Source of the DNA: Oribacterium parvum
Lineage (GTDB): Bacteria > Bacillota > Clostridia > Lachnospirales > Lachnospiraceae
NCBI GenBank assembly: GCA_938022235.1
Contig: CALIEL010000395.1
Coordinates: 1-10,552 of the forward strand
Length of the DNA: 10,552 nt
Direction: 5' to 3'
How positions within the stretch are numbered: position 1 is the first letter of the stretch; each line of letters opens with the position of its first letter. The position numbers were made by a program, and so were the translations under genes. The notes below the pieces were generated by a model that had not been told where the DNA came from, did no database searches, and saw only the letters and a list, made by a program, of their open reading frames with translations. Positions 1 to 6,423 of this stretch are shown here, piece by piece.

Positions 1-149
1 TCTAGCAATATTTCTACTTTCTTGTTGCGGTTAAAATCTTTTTTATATCTCTTTGAGATACAATCTCGTAATCCGTTCTGAAACCATCTTAATATAAAAA
101 AACTATAGCAATAATAGAGAAATTAGGATAAACTTACAATTAAGATTAG

Positions 150-178
150 TTGAAAAATGAATATTTTTAAACTAAAAA
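150..178 (+). promoter_or_regulatory. Weak candidate promoter for the surface protein gene
   Basis: TTGAAA (150-155) and TAAAAA (173-178) are separated by 17 bases, which would start transcription near 185, about 33 bases before the TTG start. The -35 is a fair match but the -10 is poor. The whole leader (1-181) is very AT-rich, so such matches arise easily by chance. The only other structure I see in the leader is a short GAGAT/ATCTC inverted repeat near 53-67. Confidence 0.25.
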
Positions 179-205
179 GAAGTGCTAAGTCTTGATAACA
201 ATCTT

Positions 206-211
206 AGGAGG
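206..211 (+). promoter_or_regulatory. Ribosome binding site that sets a TTG start
   Basis: A perfect AGGAGG lies 6 bases before TTG at 218. The longer reading from GTG at 182 would place this site inside the coding region and put a polar segment in front of the signal peptide. The site therefore decides the start at 218. Confidence 0.85.
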
Positions 212-217
212 TCTAAA

Positions 218-1882
218 TTGAAAAAAGGAAAGAGAATAGTATTGGCTTTAGGGACTCTGTTAATTTCTACACTGAGCTTGATTCCCTCTTTTGCCGAAGG
301 AACAGGAGTGGAAGTAGAAGAAACGGTGGAAGCAACAGGAATGGAAGAGGAAAATCTACCTGTAAGTTCCTCTAATTTGGCATCGCTTCCAGGGGCAAGA
401 TTTTTTTCGGTAAGTAGTGCAAATGCTCCTACGGAGAATTCTGAAAAGAAAACGATAGATGAAATTCAGTTTCAAGTAGGAACCCTAGAAGGAATTATGC
501 CGAATAAGCCTAAGGATAAGATGTGGGTGAAGGAACTTGATTTACAGGGAACAAAGCTTAAGTTGCATGAGAAAGGTACTGATAAGAATCTGTATTTTGA
601 TGCAGAAGACCTTGAGATTTCTTCTGTTATTTATTACCATAAATTTGTAGGTGAAAATAGTCAATTAGCTCTTTGGCAAAGTTATAGAGAAAAGAATGGA
701 GATAAATTCAAACCCGGACAGTATGAGACAGTAATAAAGCTTGCGTCCAGGAATCCGAATTATGAGTTTAGCTTGTGGACAGATTTAACTCTTTCTTTTT
801 CTGTTCCATGGTCTTCAAGCCAATCATTTACCGTACCCTATTCCTTTTACTGCTTTTGGGTAGATGATAGAGAGGAAGATGTAACCAGACTTGAGTTTCA
901 TAAAGATTTTCGATTGACTGAAGAGTTTCCCTTAAAGGAATTGCGACTATATATTCCGGAAAAAGAACTTAAATACAGCAGACCGGGAGAAGTCCTTAGA
1001 AAGGGAACTTGGGAAAAGAATGCTCAAGGCATTATTGTAAAGGATGGAAAGGAAGAGCCTGTAGAGATTCCTATGGAGAACATAAGGGAGAATCTTGGGC
1101 TGGAAAGCCTTTCAGGGGAGCTTTCTTATCAAGCAGGAGATAAGATTACTGAGCTGGGTGCTTATCGGCCAAAGTTACAGTCCTTGGCAATCCGAGATCT
1201 ACCATACCGAATTAGCTTTGACGGTTTAGATGGTGATTTAGTAACAAAGTTTTATGTAAATGACAAGGAGTGGAAACTGGATAAAAAGACAGCCTCTTTA
1301 GAGGCCATTGACCCTTATAGTGGCGGCTTACAGGTGGATTTGTATTCCCCGGATACTGTTTTGTTTCAGGAATTAAAGAGTGAAACCGGTAGAATATCTT
1401 CCGGAGGAAGTGGCGGTTCCGGTAGAAGTAGTGCTTCATCCAGTAGTGGATCTACTTCTTTCAAGGCAAGCCTTTCCGGACTGGTTCTCGGTGTGGAACG
1501 TTCCCTTTCCGAGGGAGAATGGGTGAAAGATGAAATAGGCTGGTGGTATAGAAGAAAGGATGGAACTTACCCGAAAAATAGCTGGGGCTATGAAACATAT
1601 AATGGAAAGTCCTATTGGTACTATTTTTTAGATAGTGGTTATATGGCTACCGGATGGATAGAGTTAAACGGAAGTAAATATTATCTCTTCCCGAACTCCG
1701 ATGGCTGGATGGGTAGAATGTTAACAGGTTGGCAATGGATTGATGGATATTGCTACTATTTTGGAACAAACAGCGAAAATAACGAAGGACATCTCTATAG
1801 AAATGAAAAGACCACGGATGGATTTATGGTGGACGCTGAAGGAAGATGGGTAGAGAATGGTATTGTACAAGTGAAGAAATAG
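218..1882 (+). CDS. Secreted surface protein with C-terminal cell wall (choline)-binding-type repeats
   Basis: This is an exported protein of about 554 residues starting at TTG 218. A classic signal peptide is visible: a Lys-rich start (KKGKR), a hydrophobic core (IVLALGTLLISTLSL) and a likely cleavage after SFA near residue 26. The next roughly 365 residues match no domain I recognise. A Ser/Gly linker follows at about residues 394-415. The C-terminal region, about 433-554, is rich in Trp, Tyr and Gly with units such as GWWY, KSYWYYF, GYMATGWIEL, GSKYYLF and LTGWQWIDGYCYYF. This is the pattern of CW_binding/choline-binding repeats, which by family hold proteins on wall teichoic acid or related polymers. 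It is probably monocistronic: the next gene has its own candidate promoter. The gene is more AT-rich than metG and the genes beyond it. The function of the N-terminal part is unknown; adhesin or other envelope roles are guesses. Confidence 0.85.
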   Translation: MKKGKRIVLALGTLLISTLSLIPSFAEGTGVEVEETVEATGMEEENLPVSSSNLASLPGARFFSVSSANAPTENSEKKTIDEIQFQVGTLEGIMPNKPKDKMWVKELDLQGTKLKLHEKGTDKNLYFDAEDLEISSVIYYHKFVGENSQLALWQSYREKNGDKFKPGQYETVIKLASRNPNYEFSLWTDLTLSFSVPWSSSQSFTVPYSFYCFWVDDREEDVTRLEFHKDFRLTEEFPLKELRLYIPEKELKYSRPGEVLRKGTWEKNAQGIIVKDGKEEPVEIPMENIRENLGLESLSGELSYQAGDKITELGAYRPKLQSLAIRDLPYRISFDGLDGDLVTKFYVNDKEWKLDKKTASLEAIDPYSGGLQVDLYSPDTVLFQELKSETGRISSGGSGGSGRSSASSSSGSTSFKASLSGLVLGVERSLSEGEWVKDEIGWWYRRKDGTYPKNSWGYETYNGKSYWYYFLDSGYMATGWIELNGSKYYLFPNSDGWMGRMLTGWQWIDGYCYYFGTNSENNEGHLYRNEKTTDGFMVDAEGRWVENGIVQVKK

Positions 1883-1884
1883 AA

Positions 1885-1913
1885 TTGTACTTAGATTGGA
1901 AAAATGATAGAAT
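1885..1913 (+). promoter_or_regulatory. Candidate extended -10 promoter for the coiled-coil/membrane protein operon
   Basis: TAGAAT (1908-1913) is one base off the TATAAT consensus and is preceded by TG at 1905-1906, giving an extended -10. A weak -35, TTGTAC (1885-1890), sits 17 bases upstream. Transcription would start near 1920, leaving a short leader with AGGAGG before the ATG at 1944. No terminator is visible between the upstream stop and this site. Confidence 0.5.
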
Positions 1914-1943
1914 TAAAAAACCGATGAAAAAAAGGAGGATGCT

Positions 1944-2411
1944 ATGGGATTTTTTGATGATTTAGGAAAGAAGCTTTCAGATGCAAGTCAGGATGTGATG
2001 CAGAAGGGAAAGGAAATGGCAGATACTGCTAAGTTCAACTCCCAGATTCATGATGAAGAGAAGAAAATTACAGCTGTTTACGGCAAAATCGGTAAGAAGT
2101 ATTTTGAGGTTTTTGAGAATGCTCCTTCCGAGGAATTTAAGGCTTTTATTGAAGAGATTCATGCCGCACAGGCAAAGATTGCAGAGATTCAGGAAAAGCT
2201 GAACGCTTTAAAGAATGAAGGCAAGGCTGCAGTAGAGAATGCGGTAGCTGATGCGAAGGAAGCTGTAAATCAGGCTGCCGATAAGGTGGAGAATGCTGCA
2301 GAAGGTGCTGCGGATGCAGCTAAGCAGGCAGCAGAACATGTGGAGAACACGGCAGAACAGGCCGTAAACAAGGCAGAGGATGCTGTTGATAATGCAGTGA
2401 ACGGAAACTAA
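1944..2411 (+). CDS. Small coiled-coil protein with an Ala/Glu-rich LEA-like tail
   Basis: A 155-residue protein with an ideal AGGAGG (1933-1938) before ATG. It has no signal peptide or membrane segment. The N-terminal half (MGFFDDLGKKLS, then KEMADTAKFNSQI, EEKKITAVYGKIGKKYFEV) resembles the N-terminus of small Clostridial proteins that usually continue into a zinc ribbon. There is no CxxC pair here. Instead residues about 92-155 form an amphipathic Ala/Glu/Lys/Asn run with recurring AAD, VENA and AEQA units, reminiscent of LEA-like or apolipoprotein-like helices. The next gene encodes a small membrane protein and lies 42-51 bases downstream, so the two are probably co-transcribed. A membrane- or protein-associated cytoplasmic role is possible but not shown. 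I do not recognise a specific function. Confidence 0.85.
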   Translation: MGFFDDLGKKLSDASQDVMQKGKEMADTAKFNSQIHDEEKKITAVYGKIGKKYFEVFENAPSEEFKAFIEEIHAAQAKIAEIQEKLNALKNEGKAAVENAVADAKEAVNQAADKVENAAEGAADAAKQAAEHVENTAEQAVNKAEDAVDNAVNGN

Positions 2412-2462
2412 GTTGTTTGCGTGCTATAAAGCATCATAGTTAGGCATGGAGGAATGAAGAGT

Positions 2463-2879
2463 ATGAAAACAAAGTTAGGAGTATCCGTAGGCTTAGCGGC
2501 TGCCGGCGTTTATGTTTTGGCGGTGCTGGGAAATTACACTGCGATTTTACTTGCTGTTGGCTATATTTTCCTGATGGAAGAGGATGTTTGGCTGAAGAAA
2601 TCCGCATTGAAGGCTTTAGCAACGATGCTTTGCTTCAGCTTTCTGCTGAGCCTCTTGGGCTTGGTTCCGGATGTGTTTAAATGGGTTGGAACCGCCTTGT
2701 CCGTTATCAATGTCAATGACGGCACACGTGCCATTACCGCGTTTTGGTCCTTGATTACCCAGGCGATTGATATTTTCAGAACCTGTATATTCCTGGCTCT
2801 GGCTTTTAAAGCACTGAACCAATCCACCATCACAGTTCCCGTCGTAGACGAGTTACTCAATAAACATTTTGCAGAATAA
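2463..2879 (+). CDS. Small hydrophobic membrane protein of unknown function
   Basis: About 138 residues. Two in-frame ATGs lie at 2454 and 2463. The GGAGG at 2448-2452 is only one base from the first but ten from the second, so 2463 is preferred. Hydrophobic segments are visible at about residues 6-37 (possibly two helices: VSVGLAAAGVYVLAVLG and YTAILLAVGYIFLM), about 50-66 (ALATMLCFSFLLSLLGL) and about 95-118 (FWSLITQAIDIFRTCIFLALAF). A short polar C-terminus, VDELLNKHFAE, follows. It has no enzyme motif and no signal peptidase site. It is the second gene of a likely two-gene operon closed by a strong terminator at 2932-2969. Family not recognised. Confidence 0.8.
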   Translation: MKTKLGVSVGLAAAGVYVLAVLGNYTAILLAVGYIFLMEEDVWLKKSALKALATMLCFSFLLSLLGLVPDVFKWVGTALSVINVNDGTRAITAFWSLITQAIDIFRTCIFLALAFKALNQSTITVPVVDELLNKHFAE

Positions 2880-2931
2880 TCCGGAGGATTTGCTTACAAG
2901 TAAATCAGCAAATTAAACAAAAGATACTTTC

Positions 2932-2969
2932 AAAAGAGCAGTGTTCGCCTAGGCGACGCCGCTCTTTTT
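2932..2969 (+). terminator. Intrinsic terminator after the membrane protein gene
   Basis: AAAAGAGC pairs with GCTCTTTT, and an inner CGCC-TA-GGCG closes the top of the stem, with a small mismatched segment between them. The stem runs straight into a T-tract. It lies 52 bases after the stop at 2879 and ends the operon from 1944. Confidence 0.9.
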
Positions 2970-3021
2970 GCATAATTCTTAACAAGTATCGTTCACGGAT
3001 CGAGCGGCATTCCGTTTGTCT

Positions 3022-3030
3022 TGATATAAT
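3022..3030 (+). promoter_or_regulatory. Extended -10 promoter of the structured RNA
   Basis: TGATATAAT gives a perfect TATAAT (3025-3030) with the TG of an extended -10. No convincing -35 is seen at the usual distance. Transcription would begin about 3036-3038, just before the long self-complementary RNA. The upstream terminator at 2969 isolates this unit from the preceding operon. Confidence 0.7.
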
Positions 3031-3036
3031 AAGGAA

Positions 3037-3204
3037 GTGAGCATCATCCGAAGTTCCATCAATAGCCTTGAAATAAGAGGCAATCTGAACCCGCCGGTAC
3101 TTGCGAAAAACAAAGGAACTGCAGTTTTTCGCTTAGTATCCGTTGCAGGGTGAAGTTAGCGGGAGCGTGCCTCTGTTTCAAGGCTATTAGGTGGAACGAG
3201 GAGG
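3037..3204 (+). ncRNA. ssrS: Structured non-coding RNA, probable 6S RNA (SsrS)
   Basis: The transcript folds into one long rod. The closing stem is made of three helices: GTTCCA (3053-3058) with TGGAAC (3192-3197); 13 perfect base pairs, 3061-3073 with 3176-3188; and GAGGCA (3077-3082) with TGCCTC (3168-3173). A central bubble follows, 13 bases on the 5' side (3083-3095) and 26 on the 3' side (3142-3167), in which CCCGC/GCGGG may pair. The top is GGTAC/GTAtCC plus a 9-bp hairpin, GCGAAAAAC (3103-3111) with GTTTTTCGC (3124-3132), with a 12-base loop. Closing stem, open asymmetric bubble and terminal stem are the family hallmark of 6S RNA, which mimics an open promoter and sequesters RNA polymerase with housekeeping sigma factor. 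It has its own promoter and no long open frame. The topology is seen; the 6S identity is inferred, and another structured RNA is possible. Confidence 0.65.
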
Positions 3205-3230
3205 GGCAATTTATATGGAAAAATTTATTG

Positions 3231-3257
3231 GAGCGCGCCTGGGAAACCCCGCTCTTT
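3231..3257 (+). terminator. Possible weak terminator after the structured RNA
   Basis: GAGCG (3231-3235) pairs with CGCTC (3250-3254) and GGG pairs with CCC around an AAA loop, with a 5-base bulge on the left arm. Only TTT follows before a C-rich run, so termination efficiency is uncertain. It lies between the RNA and the metG promoter. Confidence 0.5.
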
Positions 3258-3278
3258 CCCCTTCCTGACGACATTTTA

Positions 3279-3306
3279 TTGACTAGTGAAAAATCTATGT
3301 TAGACT
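3279..3306 (+). promoter_or_regulatory. Probable metG promoter
   Basis: TTGACT (3279-3284) and TAGACT (3301-3306) are separated by 16 bases, and TG at 3298-3299 gives an extended -10. Transcription would start near 3313, leaving a leader of roughly 110 bases before the metG ATG. I see no T-box or SAM riboswitch signature in that leader. Confidence 0.6.
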
Positions 3307-3425
3307 AGGAATGTTTATAGAATATAGAGAGAAAGCAGAAATTTCCTGTTTTCAGGCTCTTGTAAAGATGTCGAAAAAACTGTTCTTTGCAGGATGAAGA
3401 GGATAGAAGAGATAAAGGAGAGTCT

Positions 3426-5477
3426 ATGGAAAAAAAGCCTTATTATATTACCACTGCCATTGCCTATGCCTCAGGAAAGCCCCATATCGGGAATACCTAT
3501 GAGATTATCCTGGCTGATGCCATTGCCCGTTTCAAGCGTTACGAGGGCTATGATGTATTTTTCATGACCGGAACCGATGAGCATGGTCAGAAAATCGAGG
3601 GGAAGGCCAAGGATGCGGGGAAGACTCCCAAGGAATTCGTGGATGAGGTGGTAGGAGAAATTCATACCATCTGGGATTTGATGGACACCTCCTATGACAA
3701 GTTCATGCGTACCACAGAGGAATATCACGAAAAGCAAGTGCAGAAGATGTTCCGAAAGATGTATGAGAACGGAGATATTTATAAGGGAAAATACGAGGGC
3801 TGGTACTGTACTCCCTGTGAGTCCTTCTGGACCGACTCCCAGCTTGTGGACGGAAAATGTCCGGACTGCGGAAGAGCGGTGGAGAGGGCCAGTGAGGATG
3901 CCTACTTCTTTAAGATGTCCAAGTATGCGGATCGTTTGATGGAGCATATCGAAAGCCATCCTGAGTTTATTCAGCCGGTTTCTAGGAAAAACGAGATGGT
4001 GAACAACTTCTTAAAGCCGGGCTTACAAGACCTTTGCGTGTCCCGTTCCTCCTTTACCTGGGGAATTCCCGTGGACTTTGACGAGAAAAATGTGGTTTAC
4101 GTTTGGCTGGATGCCCTAAGCAACTATATTACCGGTATCGGTTATGATGTGGACGGAGAGCATCAGGAACGTTTTAAGAAGTATTGGCCTGCGGACCTGC
4201 ATTTGATTGGAAAGGATATTGTTCGTTTCCATACCATTTACTGGCCCATCTTCTTAATGAGCTTAAATGTTCCTCTGCCCAAGCAGGTTTTCGGACACCC
4301 CTGGTTACTTACTGCTACCGCCAAGTCGGATGAGGGAACCAAGATGTCCAAGTCCAGAGGAAATGTAATCTATGCCGACGATTTGGTAAAGCTTTTCGGC
4401 GTGGATGCAGTGCGTTTCTTTGTAATGCATGAAATGCCCTTTGAAAATGACGGTGTTATCTCCTGGGAGCTGATGGTAGAGCGTTTTAATTCCCAGTTGG
4501 CCAACATTTTAGGAAACCTGGTAAAGCGTACCATTTCCATGAGCAATAAGTACTTTGACGGCATCGTGGAGGATAAGGGCGTAACAGAGCCGGTGGATCA
4601 GGATCTGAAGAGCACCGTTTTGGAGCAGGCAAGGCTTGCCGCATCCAAGATGGATGAGCTGAAGGTAGCGGATGCCTTAACTGCAATTTTTGAGATTTTC
4701 AGACGCTCCAACAAATATATTGATGAGACAGAACCATGGGTTTTGGCGAAGGAAGAAAGCAAGGCGGATCGCTTAAGAACCGTGCTGTATAACCTGACTG
4801 AATCTATTGTTATCGGCGCTTCTTTACTGAAGAGCTTTATGCCCTCTACAGGAGCGGAGATTTTAGAGCAGCTTTCCACTACGGAAAGAGACTTTGCTTC
4901 CCTTTCCGACTTCGGTCTTTACCCCTCCGGTAATAAGGTGGTGGCGGACCCCAAGACTCTCTTTGAGAGAAAGGATTGGAAAGAGGTAGAGAAGGAAGTA
5001 GAAAAGATTACCGAGGCCCAGATTGCCAAGGCACAGGCCGAGGAGAAGAAGGAAGAGGCCAAGAAGGCGGCAAAAACAGCCTGTGCTTTAGGAAGCTCTC
5101 AGGCAGCGGGCAATACGGATTTGGAAAAGGGCATTGATATTCCCTTTAAGGCTGAGATTTCCTATGAGGACTTTGACAAATGCGACTTCCGTATCGGAAA
5201 GATTATCCATGCAGAGGAAGTGAAGAAGTCGAAAAAGTTACTGCTTTTCAAGGTACAGGTAGGCTCTGAAGTAAGACAGATTCTTTCCGGCATTAAGTCC
5301 AGTTACAAGCCTGAAGATCTCTTAGGAAAGAAGGTTATGGTGCTTTGCAACCTTGCGCCCAGAGAGATTTGCGGCTATCAGTCCGAAGGAATGCTCCTTT
5401 CCGCCATTGACGAAGAGGGAAAGCTTTCTCTGATGACCTCCCTGGCAGATATGCCTGCAGGAGCAAGCATTTCATAA
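3426..5477 (+). CDS. metG: Methionyl-tRNA synthetase, long form with C-terminal tRNA-binding domain
   Basis: MetG charges tRNA-Met with methionine using ATP in the cytoplasm, supplying both initiator and elongator tRNA. ATG 3426 is preferred because AAAGGAG ends 5 bases before it and the family N-terminus KKPYYITTAIAYASG begins there. An upstream ATG at 3387 would add 13 charged residues without an RBS. The class I signatures are present: HIGN at residues 20-23 and KMSKS at 306-310. The zinc knuckle is C128xxC131 and C145xxC148. The anticodon-binding helical domain lies at about 390-520. A Lys/Ala/Glu-rich linker (about 530-570) leads to a Trbp111/EMAP-like OB-fold tRNA-binding domain from about 579 to 683 (DFDKCDFRIGKI, LSGIKSSY, NLAPREICGYQSEGM). 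At 683 residues it is within the normal range for the long Firmicute form and looks intact. A TraX-family gene starts one base after its stop. Confidence 0.98.
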   Translation: MEKKPYYITTAIAYASGKPHIGNTYEIILADAIARFKRYEGYDVFFMTGTDEHGQKIEGKAKDAGKTPKEFVDEVVGEIHTIWDLMDTSYDKFMRTTEEYHEKQVQKMFRKMYENGDIYKGKYEGWYCTPCESFWTDSQLVDGKCPDCGRAVERASEDAYFFKMSKYADRLMEHIESHPEFIQPVSRKNEMVNNFLKPGLQDLCVSRSSFTWGIPVDFDEKNVVYVWLDALSNYITGIGYDVDGEHQERFKKYWPADLHLIGKDIVRFHTIYWPIFLMSLNVPLPKQVFGHPWLLTATAKSDEGTKMSKSRGNVIYADDLVKLFGVDAVRFFVMHEMPFENDGVISWELMVERFNSQLANILGNLVKRTISMSNKYFDGIVEDKGVTEPVDQDLKSTVLEQARLAASKMDELKVADALTAIFEIFRRSNKYIDETEPWVLAKEESKADRLRTVLYNLTESIVIGASLLKSFMPSTGAEILEQLSTTERDFASLSDFGLYPSGNKVVADPKTLFERKDWKEVEKEVEKITEAQIAKAQAEEKKEEAKKAAKTACALGSSQAAGNTDLEKGIDIPFKAEISYEDFDKCDFRIGKIIHAEEVKKSKKLLLFKVQVGSEVRQILSGIKSSYKPEDLLGKKVMVLCNLAPREICGYQSEGMLLSAIDEEGKLSLMTSLADMPAGASIS

Positions 5478-5478
5478 T

Positions 5479-6258
5479 ATGACGAACTACCAGGCCATTT
5501 TAAATACCAAGAAAAAAGGGGGAGGAGTTTCCGCGTTTATGCTGAAGCTCCTTGCCCTTATTTCCATGACTATAGACCATTTTGCCGCCATCGTAATCCT
5601 AAACGGAAAACTCTACGGCTATTCCACGGAGTACTATCAGATGGCTATTGCTACGGAGGAGGGGCACAGACTGCTCCAAATCTATAGAATCTTTCGGATT
5701 ATCGGCAGATTGGCCTTTCCGATTTATGCCTTTCTCCTGACAGAAGGCTTCCGTCATAGCCACGACCGAAAGAAATATTTTTTCAGACTGCTTTTGATGG
5801 GTATAGTATCGGAAGTGCCCTTTGACCTGGCATTTTTCAATCAGGTTTATAATTTTACCGTTCAGAATATCGGCTTTACCCTGGCTTTGGGTGTGCTGTG
5901 TATGGAGGGAATGCACCGTTTTCGGAAAAATGTTTTCTACAAATGGGCTGCGGTGCTGTCCTGTGCCGCCATTGCGGAGCTGATTCGGGCAGACTACGGA
6001 GCACTGGGCATTTTCCTGATTGCCGCACTGTATAACTTCCGTAAGGAAAAGGCACTGCGCCTGTCCTCAGGAGCTGCGCTGTCAGCGGCTCTGTCCTATG
6101 GAAGCTACTGTTTTGCAGCATTGAGCTTTCTCCCGATTGCCTTTTACAATGGTGAAAAGGGGAGAATTTCCCTCAGTCGTTTCTTCTACGTGTATTATCC
6201 TTTGCATCTTGGTTTTTTCTATCTTTTGATTTACTTAGGGGCAAAGATTACCGCGTAG
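5479..6258 (+). CDS. TraX-family integral membrane protein
   Basis: A 259-residue polytopic membrane protein of the TraX family, named for the F-plasmid protein that N-acetylates pilin. Chromosomal Clostridial members are common and their substrates are unknown. Family features include an early helix ending in a conserved Asp-His (LKLLALISMTIDHFA), then IIGRLAFPIYAFLLTEGF, an SEVPFDLAF stretch near residue 115, and a C-terminal YYPLHLGFFYLL. About eight hydrophobic segments are visible. The ATG at 5479 follows the metG stop by one base and has no good RBS of its own, so translation is probably coupled to metG. An internal ATG at 5539, with GGAGGAG about 11 bases upstream, is an alternative. 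It would remove 20 polar residues but start very close to the first conserved segment. Acyl transfer is a family-level idea, not shown here. Confidence 0.85.
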   Translation: MTNYQAILNTKKKGGGVSAFMLKLLALISMTIDHFAAIVILNGKLYGYSTEYYQMAIATEEGHRLLQIYRIFRIIGRLAFPIYAFLLTEGFRHSHDRKKYFFRLLLMGIVSEVPFDLAFFNQVYNFTVQNIGFTLALGVLCMEGMHRFRKNVFYKWAAVLSCAAIAELIRADYGALGIFLIAALYNFRKEKALRLSSGAALSAALSYGSYCFAALSFLPIAFYNGEKGRISLSRFFYVYYPLHLGFFYLLIYLGAKITA

Positions 6259-6310
6259 AGAGGTTGATAAATTTAGAAGAGTAGTCATAAGATTATCCGA
6301 AGGACGGTGC

Positions 6311-6370
6311 GAAGAACAAGTGCCATGAATAAGCGCAAGAATAAGTACCAAGAATAAGTACCAAGAATAA
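6311..6370 (+). repeat. Degenerate 13-bp tandem repeat upstream of the TatD gene
   Basis: About 4.7 head-to-tail units are visible: GAAGAACAAGTGC, CATGAATAAGCG (one base short), two identical CAAGAATAAGTAC (6336-6348 and 6349-6361) and a partial CAAGAATAA. The array lies in the 165-base gap between traX and the TatD gene and is not in an open frame. The two central identical copies suggest recent slippage. No spacers separate the units. Confidence 0.85.
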
Positions 6371-6423
6371 TTAAAAAGAATATAGAGTATGTAAGGAAAA
6401 CAGAAATCAAAAAGGAGAAGAAG

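Noticed and set aside
182..217. GTG start for the surface protein
   Set aside because: No RBS precedes it, and the perfect AGGAGG lies inside this extension in front of TTG 218.
3189..3200. T-box-like AGGTGGAAC before metG
   Set aside because: It lacks the full AGGGTGGNACCGCG core and is base-paired into the closing stem of the long RNA. The rod-shaped fold is incompatible with a T-box leader, and another promoter lies between it and metG.
3387..3425. Upstream ATG extending metG by 13 residues
   Set aside because: It has no RBS, and the extension is a charged run outside the family N-terminus. ATG 3426 has AAAGGAG at correct spacing.
3471..3959. 162-codon minus-strand frame inside metG
   Set aside because: It is antisense to the conserved catalytic part of metG, with no RBS and no recognisable domain.
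6311..6370. CRISPR-like array
   Set aside because: The units are 13 bp and contiguous, without unique spacers, so this is a simple tandem repeat.
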